The notes beneath the pieces are model-generated. The model worked only from the letters and a program-made list of their open reading frames with translations. It did no database searches and had not been told where the DNA came from. Positions 24,007-31,144 of a stretch of 64,000 bases of DNA are shown here, one piece after another. Position numbers and translations under genes: made by a program. The first letter of the stretch is position 1. Each line of letters begins with the position of its first letter. Location: NCBI GenBank assembly GCA_041674705.1, contig JBAYVF010000001.1, forward strand, positions 62,001 through 126,000. The letters are read 5' to 3'. This DNA comes from Aquincolibacterium sp041674705 (lineage in GTDB: Bacteria > Omnitrophota > Omnitrophia > Omnitrophales > Aquincolibacteriaceae).

Positions 24007-24717
24007 ATGGATAAAGTTTGGGTGGAGCTATTTTTCTCTTCGTTGTGCGTTTCACTAAAAAATGCACCCATTTGGTTTCTCTCCGCAATTCTTAAGCCTG
24101 CCTATGACGCAATTATTGCGCCTAAGGAGGTTTTTTGGACAGCAATGTCAACAATTGGAACCCTCTTTCTCGCGGTAGTTGCTTTATGGAAAGAAAATAT
24201 GCATCGTCAGCCAGAATTAGTTCTTGAACCGGAAAATATGGAAGGTGTAAGTGCCCCGTTGCGAGCGCCAAGCGGGCAAATGATAGCTTCATGTTATTAC
24301 CACCTCCGCGTCAAAAACCTAAAGCCGAAGGTGCTAGCTAAAAATGTTCGTATTCTTGTTAAACAAGTTCAGCTTACGAATCCTGGTGCTGTTCGAGAAT
24401 TACACCCGCCCCGTCAATTGACATGGGCGCCTGCAGAGTTGGGTGAATTAGCTCCAAGTTTTTCTCGCGAAAGGACAGTGGATCTGATTTGCGTAACAAG
24501 AACAAATGCTCAAGTAGTTCTGGTTAGCGCAGCGTTTTCAGGTGAGCACATTATTGATTGGGGGAGAGACGCTACAATTTTATTGGAGGTGGTTGCTGAT
24601 AATTTCTCAAAACCAAGATTTTATAGACTAATATGCAAATGGCTTGCGCCCAGACCTCCTGCAACTTTTGATGTAAATCCGCGAAATTGCTTAAGTTTAG
24701 AGTTAACATCAGCGTAA
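24007..24717 (+). CDS. Membrane-anchored protein of the defence cluster
   Basis: A 236-residue protein with a hydrophobic N-terminal segment (about 8-30) and a clearer helix at about 42-61 (VFWTAMSTIGTLFLAVVALW), then a soluble C-terminal domain likely rich in beta strands (YHLRVKNLKPKVLAKNVRIL, VVLVSAAFSGEHIIDWGRD). The layout, short anchor plus cytosolic beta domain, is common in hypothetical proteins next to defence genes. No catalytic motif is visible. It lies between the kinase and the DisA_N-like gene. Confidence 0.6.
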   Translation: MDKVWVELFFSSLCVSLKNAPIWFLSAILKPAYDAIIAPKEVFWTAMSTIGTLFLAVVALWKENMHRQPELVLEPENMEGVSAPLRAPSGQMIASCYYHLRVKNLKPKVLAKNVRILVKQVQLTNPGAVRELHPPRQLTWAPAELGELAPSFSRERTVDLICVTRTNAQVVLVSAAFSGEHIIDWGRDATILLEVVADNFSKPRFYRLICKWLAPRPPATFDVNPRNCLSLELTSA

Positions 24718-24779
24718 TAGCGCGATGTAGACAGCGCGAATGAACGAATGATTTAAATAGAGGCAATGCCGATTTTCTC

Positions 24780-26129
24780 ATGAATACTTCCAAGATTATT
24801 TACGCGAAAGGGCTGAAGTGCTTTTTAAAAAAACGCACCGGAAAGAATTTTGACGAAATGCAGCAGTTGTTAGGATTTCTTAGAGATACGTTGCCTCATG
24901 CTCAATTTAGCAAGTGGAAAAGGAAATCATCTGATGAAGAGGCTGGAGCAAACCTGAAAGGCGGGAGCGACAATAAGCAAATTAATATCAGGGTGAGATT
25001 TGATGATGCGTGGCTATTAATGGCTACCCTAACTAAGGGGAGAGCTTTTGGGGTTTATGAGAGACAATATATAAATGTTGCGGTGCAGCAAATAAGCCTG
25101 ACGATTAAGAGCTTATCAAACGCTGCATCGACTTTATTTGTAAGTGACGTCTCAAGAATTTACGATTTAATCACTTCTGAATTCCTTAAAATCTTAACAA
25201 AAATTCCACAAGTAAATTATCTAGAAATATTGAATTTTTATAAAGATTTAGCGCAACAATCTTATGAATCAAACGCGATATCTTACGGCATTATTGTAAC
25301 CGAAAAGCTAGCTAGGAAAAAGAAAGCGGCGATTTTCCCAAAAGATATTATGGGAGAGAAAAGGTTTCAATCAATCACGGATGGGTACAGCACGGTTCTA
25401 TACATAGACAGTATTGGCAAAATCGTGCGCTTAGCAGGGCTCAAACAAAAGAAGGAAACAAGAGAAAGAGAGCATTTTTGTCCGCTCTGGCTCATGCCTC
25501 TTGCGAGCATGTGTGATCACGACAGAGAATTGGGGATCGCGCTTTCTAGGAATGGCGCAATATTAATAACTTGGCGCGGAAATTTAATAATGTCCAATCG
25601 AGCAAGCAAGTGGACTTTGTGGAACCACGATGAAAACGTTGAAATAATAAAAGAGAATTTGGCAGCGCAAGGGACAAAGCCAAAAGATCTGGGTAGGATG
25701 GCCGCGAGGCTTTATCGAGTAGCTTTGGATATTGCATTCAAGAGAAGCGGAGGTTTGTTTGTTGTGTTGAGAACAAGAGGAAATATTTCCCAGTTGGTCT
25801 CTTATCCAGAACAATTGCTTGGGAAAAGACGAACCAAAGGCGACCTGGCTTTAGGCGAATGGCTCCACGAAAAAACCATAGTTGGAATTGAAAGAGAAAC
25901 CCTTTCTGATTTGGCAGCATTAGATGGCGCGGTTGTTTGTGCGAGGAACGGGAAAATTTTAGCATATGGGTCAGTGCTTAAGATTCCGAGGAAAACAGGT
26001 CTTGGCAAAATAGAGGGATCAAGATCTCGAGCTGCGCATTCAGCAAGTTACTTCGGACTCAGCATTAAGATATCCTCTGATGGCGAGATAAAGGTGTCGA
26101 GACGAGGAAAGGCGTGTTTGATTGTATAA
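24780..26129 (+). CDS. DisA_N-like (diadenylate cyclase fold) protein
   Basis: The last 140 residues resemble the DisA_N domain that makes cyclic di-AMP: GGLFVVLRTRGN, then LAALDGAVVCARNGKILAYG with the DGA motif (382-384), and IEGSRSRAAHSASYFGLSI in place of the usual GTRHRAALG (RHR is RSR at 415-417). The N-terminal 300 residues are not recognised and show no membrane segment. Stand-alone DisA or CdaA proteins are arranged differently, so this is a divergent member, either a nucleotide cyclase or a nucleotide sensor of the DisA_N fold. Its place between kinase, membrane protein and Trypco2-like genes suggests a nucleotide-signalling role in defence. Confidence 0.65.
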   Translation: MNTSKIIYAKGLKCFLKKRTGKNFDEMQQLLGFLRDTLPHAQFSKWKRKSSDEEAGANLKGGSDNKQINIRVRFDDAWLLMATLTKGRAFGVYERQYINVAVQQISLTIKSLSNAASTLFVSDVSRIYDLITSEFLKILTKIPQVNYLEILNFYKDLAQQSYESNAISYGIIVTEKLARKKKAAIFPKDIMGEKRFQSITDGYSTVLYIDSIGKIVRLAGLKQKKETREREHFCPLWLMPLASMCDHDRELGIALSRNGAILITWRGNLIMSNRASKWTLWNHDENVEIIKENLAAQGTKPKDLGRMAARLYRVALDIAFKRSGGLFVVLRTRGNISQLVSYPEQLLGKRRTKGDLALGEWLHEKTIVGIERETLSDLAALDGAVVCARNGKILAYGSVLKIPRKTGLGKIEGSRSRAAHSASYFGLSIKISSDGEIKVSRRGKACLIV

Positions 26130-26190
26130 AAACGTTGTTGGGTAGCCTGGCTCGTGAAAGTAGTTTCAAATTATCTTTTAAGGAGGACGC

Positions 26191-26499
26191 ATGAATTTGC
26201 AAGAATTTGTGAAAGATGTATTAGTGAGCCTTGATAAAGGTGTGAATGAAGCTCGGACAGAAATGAGCCGTGATATTCACTTTACTTATAGCCAGGATCA
26301 GCGAACCGTTGAGTTCGATATAGCGGTATCCGTAGAAGAAACTAATTTGCAAAGTGGTAAAGCGGGAATTCGTGTGTTGCAATTTGCTGAAGGCGGAGGG
26401 GAGCTAGGTAAAGAGAACAAGAATGCCAGTATTAGCAGAATTCGATTTGGTGTTAATATTGACATCTTGACGAAGCAAGAAAGCAACCGTCGGCATTGA
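26191..26499 (+). CDS. Trypco2-like small conflict protein
   Basis: A 102-residue protein with one N-terminal helix (LQEFVKDVLVSLDKGVNEAR) followed by predicted strands (VEFDIAVSVEE, GIRVLQFAEGGGE, ISRIRFGVNIDIL). This pattern resembles the trypsin-co-occurring domain 2 (Trypco2) found beside proteases and NTPases in conflict systems. The match is from memory of the fold pattern. A strong ribosome site AAGGAGG stands four bases before the ATG. It is 61 bp after the DisA_N-like gene and likely in the same operon. Confidence 0.55.
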   Translation: MNLQEFVKDVLVSLDKGVNEARTEMSRDIHFTYSQDQRTVEFDIAVSVEETNLQSGKAGIRVLQFAEGGGELGKENKNASISRIRFGVNIDILTKQESNRRH

Positions 26500-26536
26500 T
26501 AAAAAATGGGCAGGTTTGTGAAAGCGGGTTGAATTT

Positions 26537-26884
26537 ATGAGTGAGATAAAAGCGCTGACGGAAAAGATCAAGAAGTTTCGGGATGAGCGGGACTGGATGC
26601 AGTTCCACAATCACAAGGACGTAGCCTTGTCCCTGGTCCTGGAGGCCGCGGAGGTGCTTGAGCACTTCCAGTGGAAGAAGCCCGGGGAAGTCGAAGCCCA
26701 TGGGAAAGCCTGTAAGGATGAGATCGCCGATGAGCTTGCCGATGTAGCGATGTACCTGTTTGAATTGGCCGACAACCTTGGCATTGATCTCGCTAAAGCC
26801 ATCGACGTCAAACTCGCCAAGAACGCCGCCAAATACCCCATCGCAAAAGCCAAAGGCAAACATACCAAGTACGACAAACTATAA
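26537..26884 (+). CDS. MazG-like nucleotide pyrophosphohydrolase
   Basis: A single-domain all-alpha NTP pyrophosphohydrolase of 115 residues. The metal-binding pattern is visible as LVLEAAEVLEHFQW followed by DEIADELADVAMYLFELAD. Enzymes of this size hydrolyse (d)NTPs such as dCTP and remove damaged or modified nucleotides. Their presence near defence genes is common. Its GC content is closer to the core genome than to the neighbouring genes. A double terminator follows at 26893-26950. Confidence 0.88.
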   Translation: MSEIKALTEKIKKFRDERDWMQFHNHKDVALSLVLEAAEVLEHFQWKKPGEVEAHGKACKDEIADELADVAMYLFELADNLGIDLAKAIDVKLAKNAAKYPIAKAKGKHTKYDKL

Positions 26885-26920
26885 GTAAATGTACCGGCTA
26901 TGTCGGTTTTTGAATACAAT

Positions 26921-26950
26921 GGCCATCGGCATTCGATGGCCTTTTTATTT
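26921..26950 (+). terminator. Intrinsic terminator after mazG
   Basis: GGCCATCG (26921-26928) and CGATGGCC (26934-26941) with a GCATT loop are followed by TTTTTATTTTTG. A weaker ACCG/CGGT hairpin with a T run lies just upstream (26893-26911). Together they separate the kinase-to-mazG genes from the restriction-modification operon. Confidence 0.88.
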
Positions 26951-27070
26951 TTGTTGGCTACAATAATGACAGAATTGGGTCGAAATGCATGGGGGATTTG
27001 CGATTTGTCCAGGGTCTATGCGAATTTTCAACACTATCTTTTTAAATAAAGCAGTAAGAGGGAAAACGCC

Positions 27071-28051
27071 ATGAAATTAACTTTCATCGATCTCTTTGCA
27101 GGCATAGGCGGATTTAGATCCGCATTAGAAAGTTTTGGAGCGAAATGTGTTTTCAGCTCGGAATGGGATAAATACGCTGCAAAGACATACAAAGAAAACT
27201 TCGGCGAAGAGCCCGCGGGGGACATTACCAAGATTAAAGCGGAAAACATGCCTAAGCACAATATTCTCTGCGGGGGATTCCCCTGTCAAGCATTTAGCAT
27301 ATCTGGAAAACAGCACGGTTTTAGCGATGCGAGAGGGACGCTTTTTTTTGACGTGGCTCGCATAGCTGATTTTCATAAGCCAGAAGTTCTTTTTTTAGAA
27401 AATGTAAAAAACCTGGTTAAACATGACGATGGGAAAACGCTCAAGACCATATACCGTATTTTAGACGAGATTGGATATGATGTTTTTCACGATGTTTTGA
27501 ACGCCAGTTATTTTGGCGTACCACAGAAGCGAGAAAGGGTCTATTTTGTTTGCTTCCGGAAAAATTTAAAAATCAAAAACTTCGAATTCCCAAAGCCTAC
27601 TTATACTTTAGTTAGTTTAAAAGATATTGCGGAGCCAGAGGCGGCAACCAAAGATTTCCATCTTTTGCGCGACGATATCAAGCTTGCTAAAAAAGCAATC
27701 TCCCAAAGGATGTTGCTCAACCCAAATCCTTGCCGTCCGATCAGGGTTGGCATAATTAACAAAGGTGGCCAGGGGGAGAGGATATATTCTGAAGAGGGGC
27801 ACGCTATAACATTGTCGGCTTATGGTGGCGGGGCGGCTGGAAAAACAGGAGCCTATTTGATAAACGGGCATATTCGTCAACTAACGCCAAGGGAATGCTT
27901 AAGAGTTCTTGGTTTCCAAGAGGCATTCCATTTTCCAAAGGGCACAACAACTCATCAAGCATACAAGCAGTGTGGGAATAGCGTGGTCGTCCCAGTAATA
28001 AAAAAAATCTTTGGAAAGGTGCAAGCCGTATTAGAAAAATCATCTTTATGA
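27071..28051 (+). CDS. DNA (cytosine-5)-methyltransferase
   Basis: The modification enzyme of a type II system. It has the SAM motif FIDLFAGIGGFRSALE (I), the catalytic PCQAFSISGK (C72, motif IV), FLENVKN (VI), YFGVPQKRERVYFV (VIII) and the C-terminal RQLTPRECLRVLGF and QCGNSVVVPV (IX-X). At 326 residues it is a normal single-specificity enzyme. The target recognition region (about 190-260) does not let me name the site. The likely restriction enzyme starts 22 bp downstream. Confidence 0.95.
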   Translation: MKLTFIDLFAGIGGFRSALESFGAKCVFSSEWDKYAAKTYKENFGEEPAGDITKIKAENMPKHNILCGGFPCQAFSISGKQHGFSDARGTLFFDVARIADFHKPEVLFLENVKNLVKHDDGKTLKTIYRILDEIGYDVFHDVLNASYFGVPQKRERVYFVCFRKNLKIKNFEFPKPTYTLVSLKDIAEPEAATKDFHLLRDDIKLAKKAISQRMLLNPNPCRPIRVGIINKGGQGERIYSEEGHAITLSAYGGGAAGKTGAYLINGHIRQLTPRECLRVLGFQEAFHFPKGTTTHQAYKQCGNSVVVPVIKKIFGKVQAVLEKSSL

Positions 28052-28073
28052 GCTATGGGAAAAAAGGAGCTAC

Positions 28074-28832
28074 ATGTCGAAAAAACAGGATCTAATTTCC
28101 TTAGGTTCGAGGACGGCAAGAAATGGTTTTCGAAACGAAGATGATATTGTCAAAAAATTTCACAGCTGGAAAAGCGATGCCGATTCTCAAACATGGCTAG
28201 TTATTATGGGGTATGCGTTAAAGCAAATTGAGAAGGTGGAAGCGTGTAAGTTGCATGGATTCAAGACGGACGTTCAGATAAAAATTACAATTTACATGAA
28301 AGAGGGCGTGGCAGCGGAGAACCTTTCAATAAAACTTGTTAGTAACCCTGCGGGGTTTAATCAGGTGGATAAGCGATGGGTGGATCAATATGCTCTCTTG
28401 TGGGATATTCCGCCCGAGGTCATCGAAGCCCTAAAGCTTTTTACCGGAGAAATCGCGCCTCTCCCCGGGAGACAGCTTCGAGATGGTCGAAGAATGTTTT
28501 TTGATGAATTGGATGCTGAGGCTCAGAGGAAAGTCGTTTCTTTTTTTACGCAAAACAAAATATTAGTTGTTTCAGATATACTTAGGGGGCGTGGGCCTTT
28601 TTCAGCTGGGTGGATGCTGGTTGCATTAAAGGCTGATAGCAAAAGTAAATGGGAATTAAAATCGATAAATCAGGCTATGAACGTTTTCGCCGCTGGAGAT
28701 GTCGAGATTTCGCCTCGAGGTAGTTTAAAAATTGGCAAGATTGGTATGCAGCGAAAAGGAGGCGACGGGGGGCGGAGAACAGCTCAAATGTTGCAGTTTA
28801 AGATAAATCCCGTTGAGCTTTTTGGTGATTAA
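28074..28832 (+). CDS. Probable type II restriction endonuclease
   Basis: This 252-residue protein sits between the m5C methyltransferase and vsr, the normal place for the cognate nuclease. A PD-(D/E)xK-like core is visible in HGFKTDVQIKITIYM (D66, K70), and conserved-looking blocks are VDKRWVDQYALLWDIP, VSDILRGRGPFSAGWMLVAL and GDVEISPRGSLKIGKI. AAAAGGAG precedes the ATG. I recognise the pattern of a type II restriction-enzyme family but cannot name its specificity, so the function rests mainly on context and this core. Confidence 0.75.
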   Translation: MSKKQDLISLGSRTARNGFRNEDDIVKKFHSWKSDADSQTWLVIMGYALKQIEKVEACKLHGFKTDVQIKITIYMKEGVAAENLSIKLVSNPAGFNQVDKRWVDQYALLWDIPPEVIEALKLFTGEIAPLPGRQLRDGRRMFFDELDAEAQRKVVSFFTQNKILVVSDILRGRGPFSAGWMLVALKADSKSKWELKSINQAMNVFAAGDVEISPRGSLKIGKIGMQRKGGDGGRRTAQMLQFKINPVELFGD

Positions 28833-28834
28833 AT

Positions 28835-29263
28835 ATGTCTGATGTTGTGAGCGAGAAAAAGAGAAGCGAAATAATGCGCGCTGTTAAAAGCCGTGGCACG
28901 AAATTAGAGGTTGGCTTTGGACGCAAGCTTCGGGAAATTGGAATTAAGTTCAGAAGGAATGTAAAAAGTTGTTTTGGGAAACCTGATTTTGCGAATAAAA
29001 AAAACAAAATGGCAATTTTTATCGACTCATGTTTTTGGCATGGCTGTCGTTTCCATTGCAGAATGCCAAAGTCTCATGCTCGTTATTGGAATCAAAAAAT
29101 AGAGAGAAACAAGGAGCGTGACAGACAAGTTGTCGAATGGTATCAGCGGCACGAGTGGCATTTATTTCGTTTTTGGGAACATAGTTTGAAAGTCGATGTG
29201 GACAAATGTCTTTCGAAAATTAAAAAAAACATGAAAACAAAGTTAGTTTTAAAAGATATCTAG
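28835..29263 (+). CDS. vsr: Very-short-patch-repair endonuclease
   Basis: Vsr nicks at T:G mismatches made when methylated cytosine deaminates, protecting the genome from the mutagenic cost of the methyltransferase. The family motifs are present: RSEIMRAVKSRGTKLE near the N-terminus, GKPDF (D51, catalytic), IFIDSCFWHGC with zinc ligands, and YWNQKIERNKERD. At 142 residues it has normal size. It follows the nuclease by two bases and ends the RM operon. Confidence 0.93.
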   Translation: MSDVVSEKKRSEIMRAVKSRGTKLEVGFGRKLREIGIKFRRNVKSCFGKPDFANKKNKMAIFIDSCFWHGCRFHCRMPKSHARYWNQKIERNKERDRQVVEWYQRHEWHLFRFWEHSLKVDVDKCLSKIKKNMKTKLVLKDI

Positions 29264-29576
29264 CGAAACGGTGCCGGGCATAAAAGGGACAGGTTAAAAC
29301 GGCTTTCTTTTGTTGGTTTTTGCTATATTCACTTTTGATTAACCGAGCCGTTAATAGTGTCCCATTACAGACTGTAGACCAAAGACTGCAGACGGCAGAC
29401 TATAGCTCTTAGCTTATAGCCTACAGCCAACAGCCCGCAGACAGCAGCCCGCAGTGGAACAGCCGACAAATCACAACCACTCAACACCGGGGCAGACTTC
29501 GTACGGAGCCATCGCAAAGCTCCGACGGAGCAGTCCCGGATCGTAAAAATCCGGGGCAACCCCGGGGAGGCAAGAC
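29264..29576. other. Intergenic spacer with ACAGACTGTAGAC repeat and hairpin leader
   Basis: A 313-bp gap. 29366-29460 is a repeat made of GACTGTAGACC, GACTGCAGACGG and AGCTTATAGCCTACAGCC units, related to 55609-55680 and 19186-19235. The last 90 bases contain CGGAGC/GCTCCG and CCCGGAT (29535-29541) / ATCCGGG (29549-29555) hairpins, then a GGGGAGG ribosome site. No gene is seen. Confidence 0.6.
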
Positions 29577-30431
29577 ATGGAAGACCGCACCGAAAGCAAT
29601 CTCACTCCTAATTCCAATCCATTTATCACAAAGGAGATTGGGACCACCCCCGCCGGCCATTCCGGAAATGAAAACAAAGACGGGGGAGGGCTCAATTTCC
29701 TCAAAAACACTCAGATCATCATCCTCGGGCTTTGTATCGCCGGGGCCACGATCGGGGCCAGTCTCATTTTTTCGAAGGGCTTTTTGTCCGTCACAAAATT
29801 CATGCGGGAGCAGATCACGGTGACGGGGTCGGCGCAGAAGAATATCAAAAGTGATTATGCGGTATGGATCGGGACTTTCGCGAGGCGCGAGATCCTGATG
29901 GCGGACGCTTACAAGAAGCTCGGAGAGGATCTGGGAAAGGTTCAAAAATATCTGACGGGGCAAGGGATCCCCGGACAGGACATCCTCATCAACCAGATCG
30001 AGACGGAAACAGTTTATAAGAAGAACGAGAAGGGCAACGACACGAACACGATCGAAGGGTATCGTCTGAAGCAGTTCGTGGAACTTCGCTCGAATGATGT
30101 CGATAAGATCGCCCGGATCTCCCGGGAAGCTACGGATCTGATCAACGAGGGGATCGAATTCTACTCCGGGAGCCCCGAGTATTCCTACACCAAGCTGGAT
30201 GAGCTGAAGGTGGAGATGCTTGCCAAGGCCACCGAGAACGCAAAGCTCCGGGCGGACAACATGGTTAAAGCTACGGGCAACAAGATCGGATTCATGCGCT
30301 CGGCCAAGATGGGTGTGTTTCAGATCACGCCGGTCAATTCCACCGAGATCTCCGATTGGGGCGTGAACGACACAAGCTCGCTTGAGAAAAAAGTTACCGC
30401 CGTCGTCAACGCCAGTTTTTCCATCGAGTAG
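29577..30431 (+). CDS. SIMPL-domain (DUF541) membrane-anchored protein
   Basis: The protein has an N-terminal cytosolic stretch, one transmembrane helix near residues 45-66 (TQIIILGLCIAGATIGASLI) and an extracytoplasmic SIMPL/DUF541 domain beginning ITVTGSAQKNIKSDYAVW, with repeated beta-alpha units and the late LRADNMVKATGNKIGFM segment. SIMPL proteins form periplasmic or surface oligomers linked to stress. Length (284) is normal. A structured 5' leader with two hairpins precedes the GGGGAGG ribosome site. Confidence 0.85.
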   Translation: MEDRTESNLTPNSNPFITKEIGTTPAGHSGNENKDGGGLNFLKNTQIIILGLCIAGATIGASLIFSKGFLSVTKFMREQITVTGSAQKNIKSDYAVWIGTFARREILMADAYKKLGEDLGKVQKYLTGQGIPGQDILINQIETETVYKKNEKGNDTNTIEGYRLKQFVELRSNDVDKIARISREATDLINEGIEFYSGSPEYSYTKLDELKVEMLAKATENAKLRADNMVKATGNKIGFMRSAKMGVFQITPVNSTEISDWGVNDTSSLEKKVTAVVNASFSIE

Positions 30432-30467
30432 AGCGGCGCTTAAAACCGTTTTTAAAAGGGGGGTCCC

Positions 30468-30830
30468 GTGCGTAAAAAACCGGCTATCTTCATAATCATT
30501 TTCATTTTGATGGCGCTACTTGTTGGCAGTATCTGGTTCGCAATGAATCTCATCGCGTATAACAAATGCTGGGAAGGATTGTCGCCGGCGGTCAGAGACG
30601 AATGGGAGAGCACGGGCGAATCGGGAAGTAACCCTTTTTTCGATTTTATGAAACGAGGTTTCGGTTCGGGATGCCCCACAGGATTGGAAGCGCTTCAAGA
30701 ACCCGAAACTTCCATTCAAGAGCTACGGGACGCTGTGCAGCAACTGGAGAAAAAGAACGACCTGATGCAGGCTGAAATAGATGACATTAAAAGCAACATA
30801 AAAAAAGCAGGACCATCCCAAGAGACATGA
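30468..30830 (+). CDS. Small membrane protein with C-terminal coiled coil
   Basis: A 120-residue protein starting at GTG 30468. It has one N-terminal membrane helix (about 6-29, rich in Ile, Phe and Leu), a short region with two cysteines, then a Glu/Gln/Lys-rich coiled coil (about 85-113). AAAAGGGGGG stands just upstream. No known family is recognised. It may oligomerise at the membrane. Confidence 0.6.
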   Translation: MRKKPAIFIIIFILMALLVGSIWFAMNLIAYNKCWEGLSPAVRDEWESTGESGSNPFFDFMKRGFGSGCPTGLEALQEPETSIQELRDAVQQLEKKNDLMQAEIDDIKSNIKKAGPSQET

Positions 30831-30911
30831 GTAGAATGGCGCCTGATTACCGGGGGGATCCTCCAAAAAATATTGGCGGACAGGCAGGCTGATCAACAAA
30901 AGGAGGGGAAC

Positions 30912-31100
30912 ATGCAGAAAACGGCATTGAATGTTTCGGGCATCATTTTCCTGGCGGTGGCGTTGCTCCATGCCTGGAGGTATCTGATGAAAGTGCCGGT
31001 GACGTTTGGCGCGACCCAGATCCCCTTGGAGCTCAGCTTTGTCGGCGCTGTGGCAGCCTTTCTCCTCGCCCTCTGGATGTTCTCCACCGCGCGGGCCTAG
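30912..31100 (+). CDS. Two-helix small membrane protein
   Basis: A 62-residue hydrophobic protein with helices at about 8-23 and 42-58, starting at ATG 30912 with AGGAGGGG six bases upstream. A longer frame would start at 30873 without a ribosome site. Its stop codon overlaps the first of three direct repeats that lead into the fic gene. No family is recognised. Confidence 0.65.
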   Translation: MQKTALNVSGIIFLAVALLHAWRYLMKVPVTFGATQIPLELSFVGAVAAFLLALWMFSTARA

Positions 31101-31138
31101 ACGATACCCTAGACGATACCTAGACGATAGGTTATACT
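31096..31138 (+). promoter_or_regulatory. Three direct repeats over the fic promoter
   Basis: CCTAGACGATA occurs at 31096, 31108 and 31119, spaced 12 and 11 bases. The -10 box TATACT (31133-31138) follows and a weak -35 (TAGACG, 31110-31115) lies inside the repeats at 17 bp. The predicted start site falls at the fic ATG (31145), so the mRNA would be leaderless. Repeats over the -35 suggest an operator, perhaps for the C-terminal helix-turn-helix of Fic itself. Confidence 0.65.
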
Positions 31139-31144
31139 TCTTCT

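Noticed and set aside
21448..26540. Integron attC sites between the defence genes
   Set aside because: Spacers share short motifs, but no GTTRRRY cores or long imperfect attC hairpins are seen, and there is no integrase.
29480..29576. Possible GEMM-type cyclic-dinucleotide riboswitch (GCAAAGC motif before the SIMPL gene)
   Set aside because: GCAAAGC is present, but the paired elements and the receptor segment of the GEMM consensus are missing; kept only as an unnamed structured leader.
31096..31130. CRISPR-like repeats before fic
   Set aside because: Only three 11-bp units with no real spacers; promoter-associated direct repeats are a better reading.
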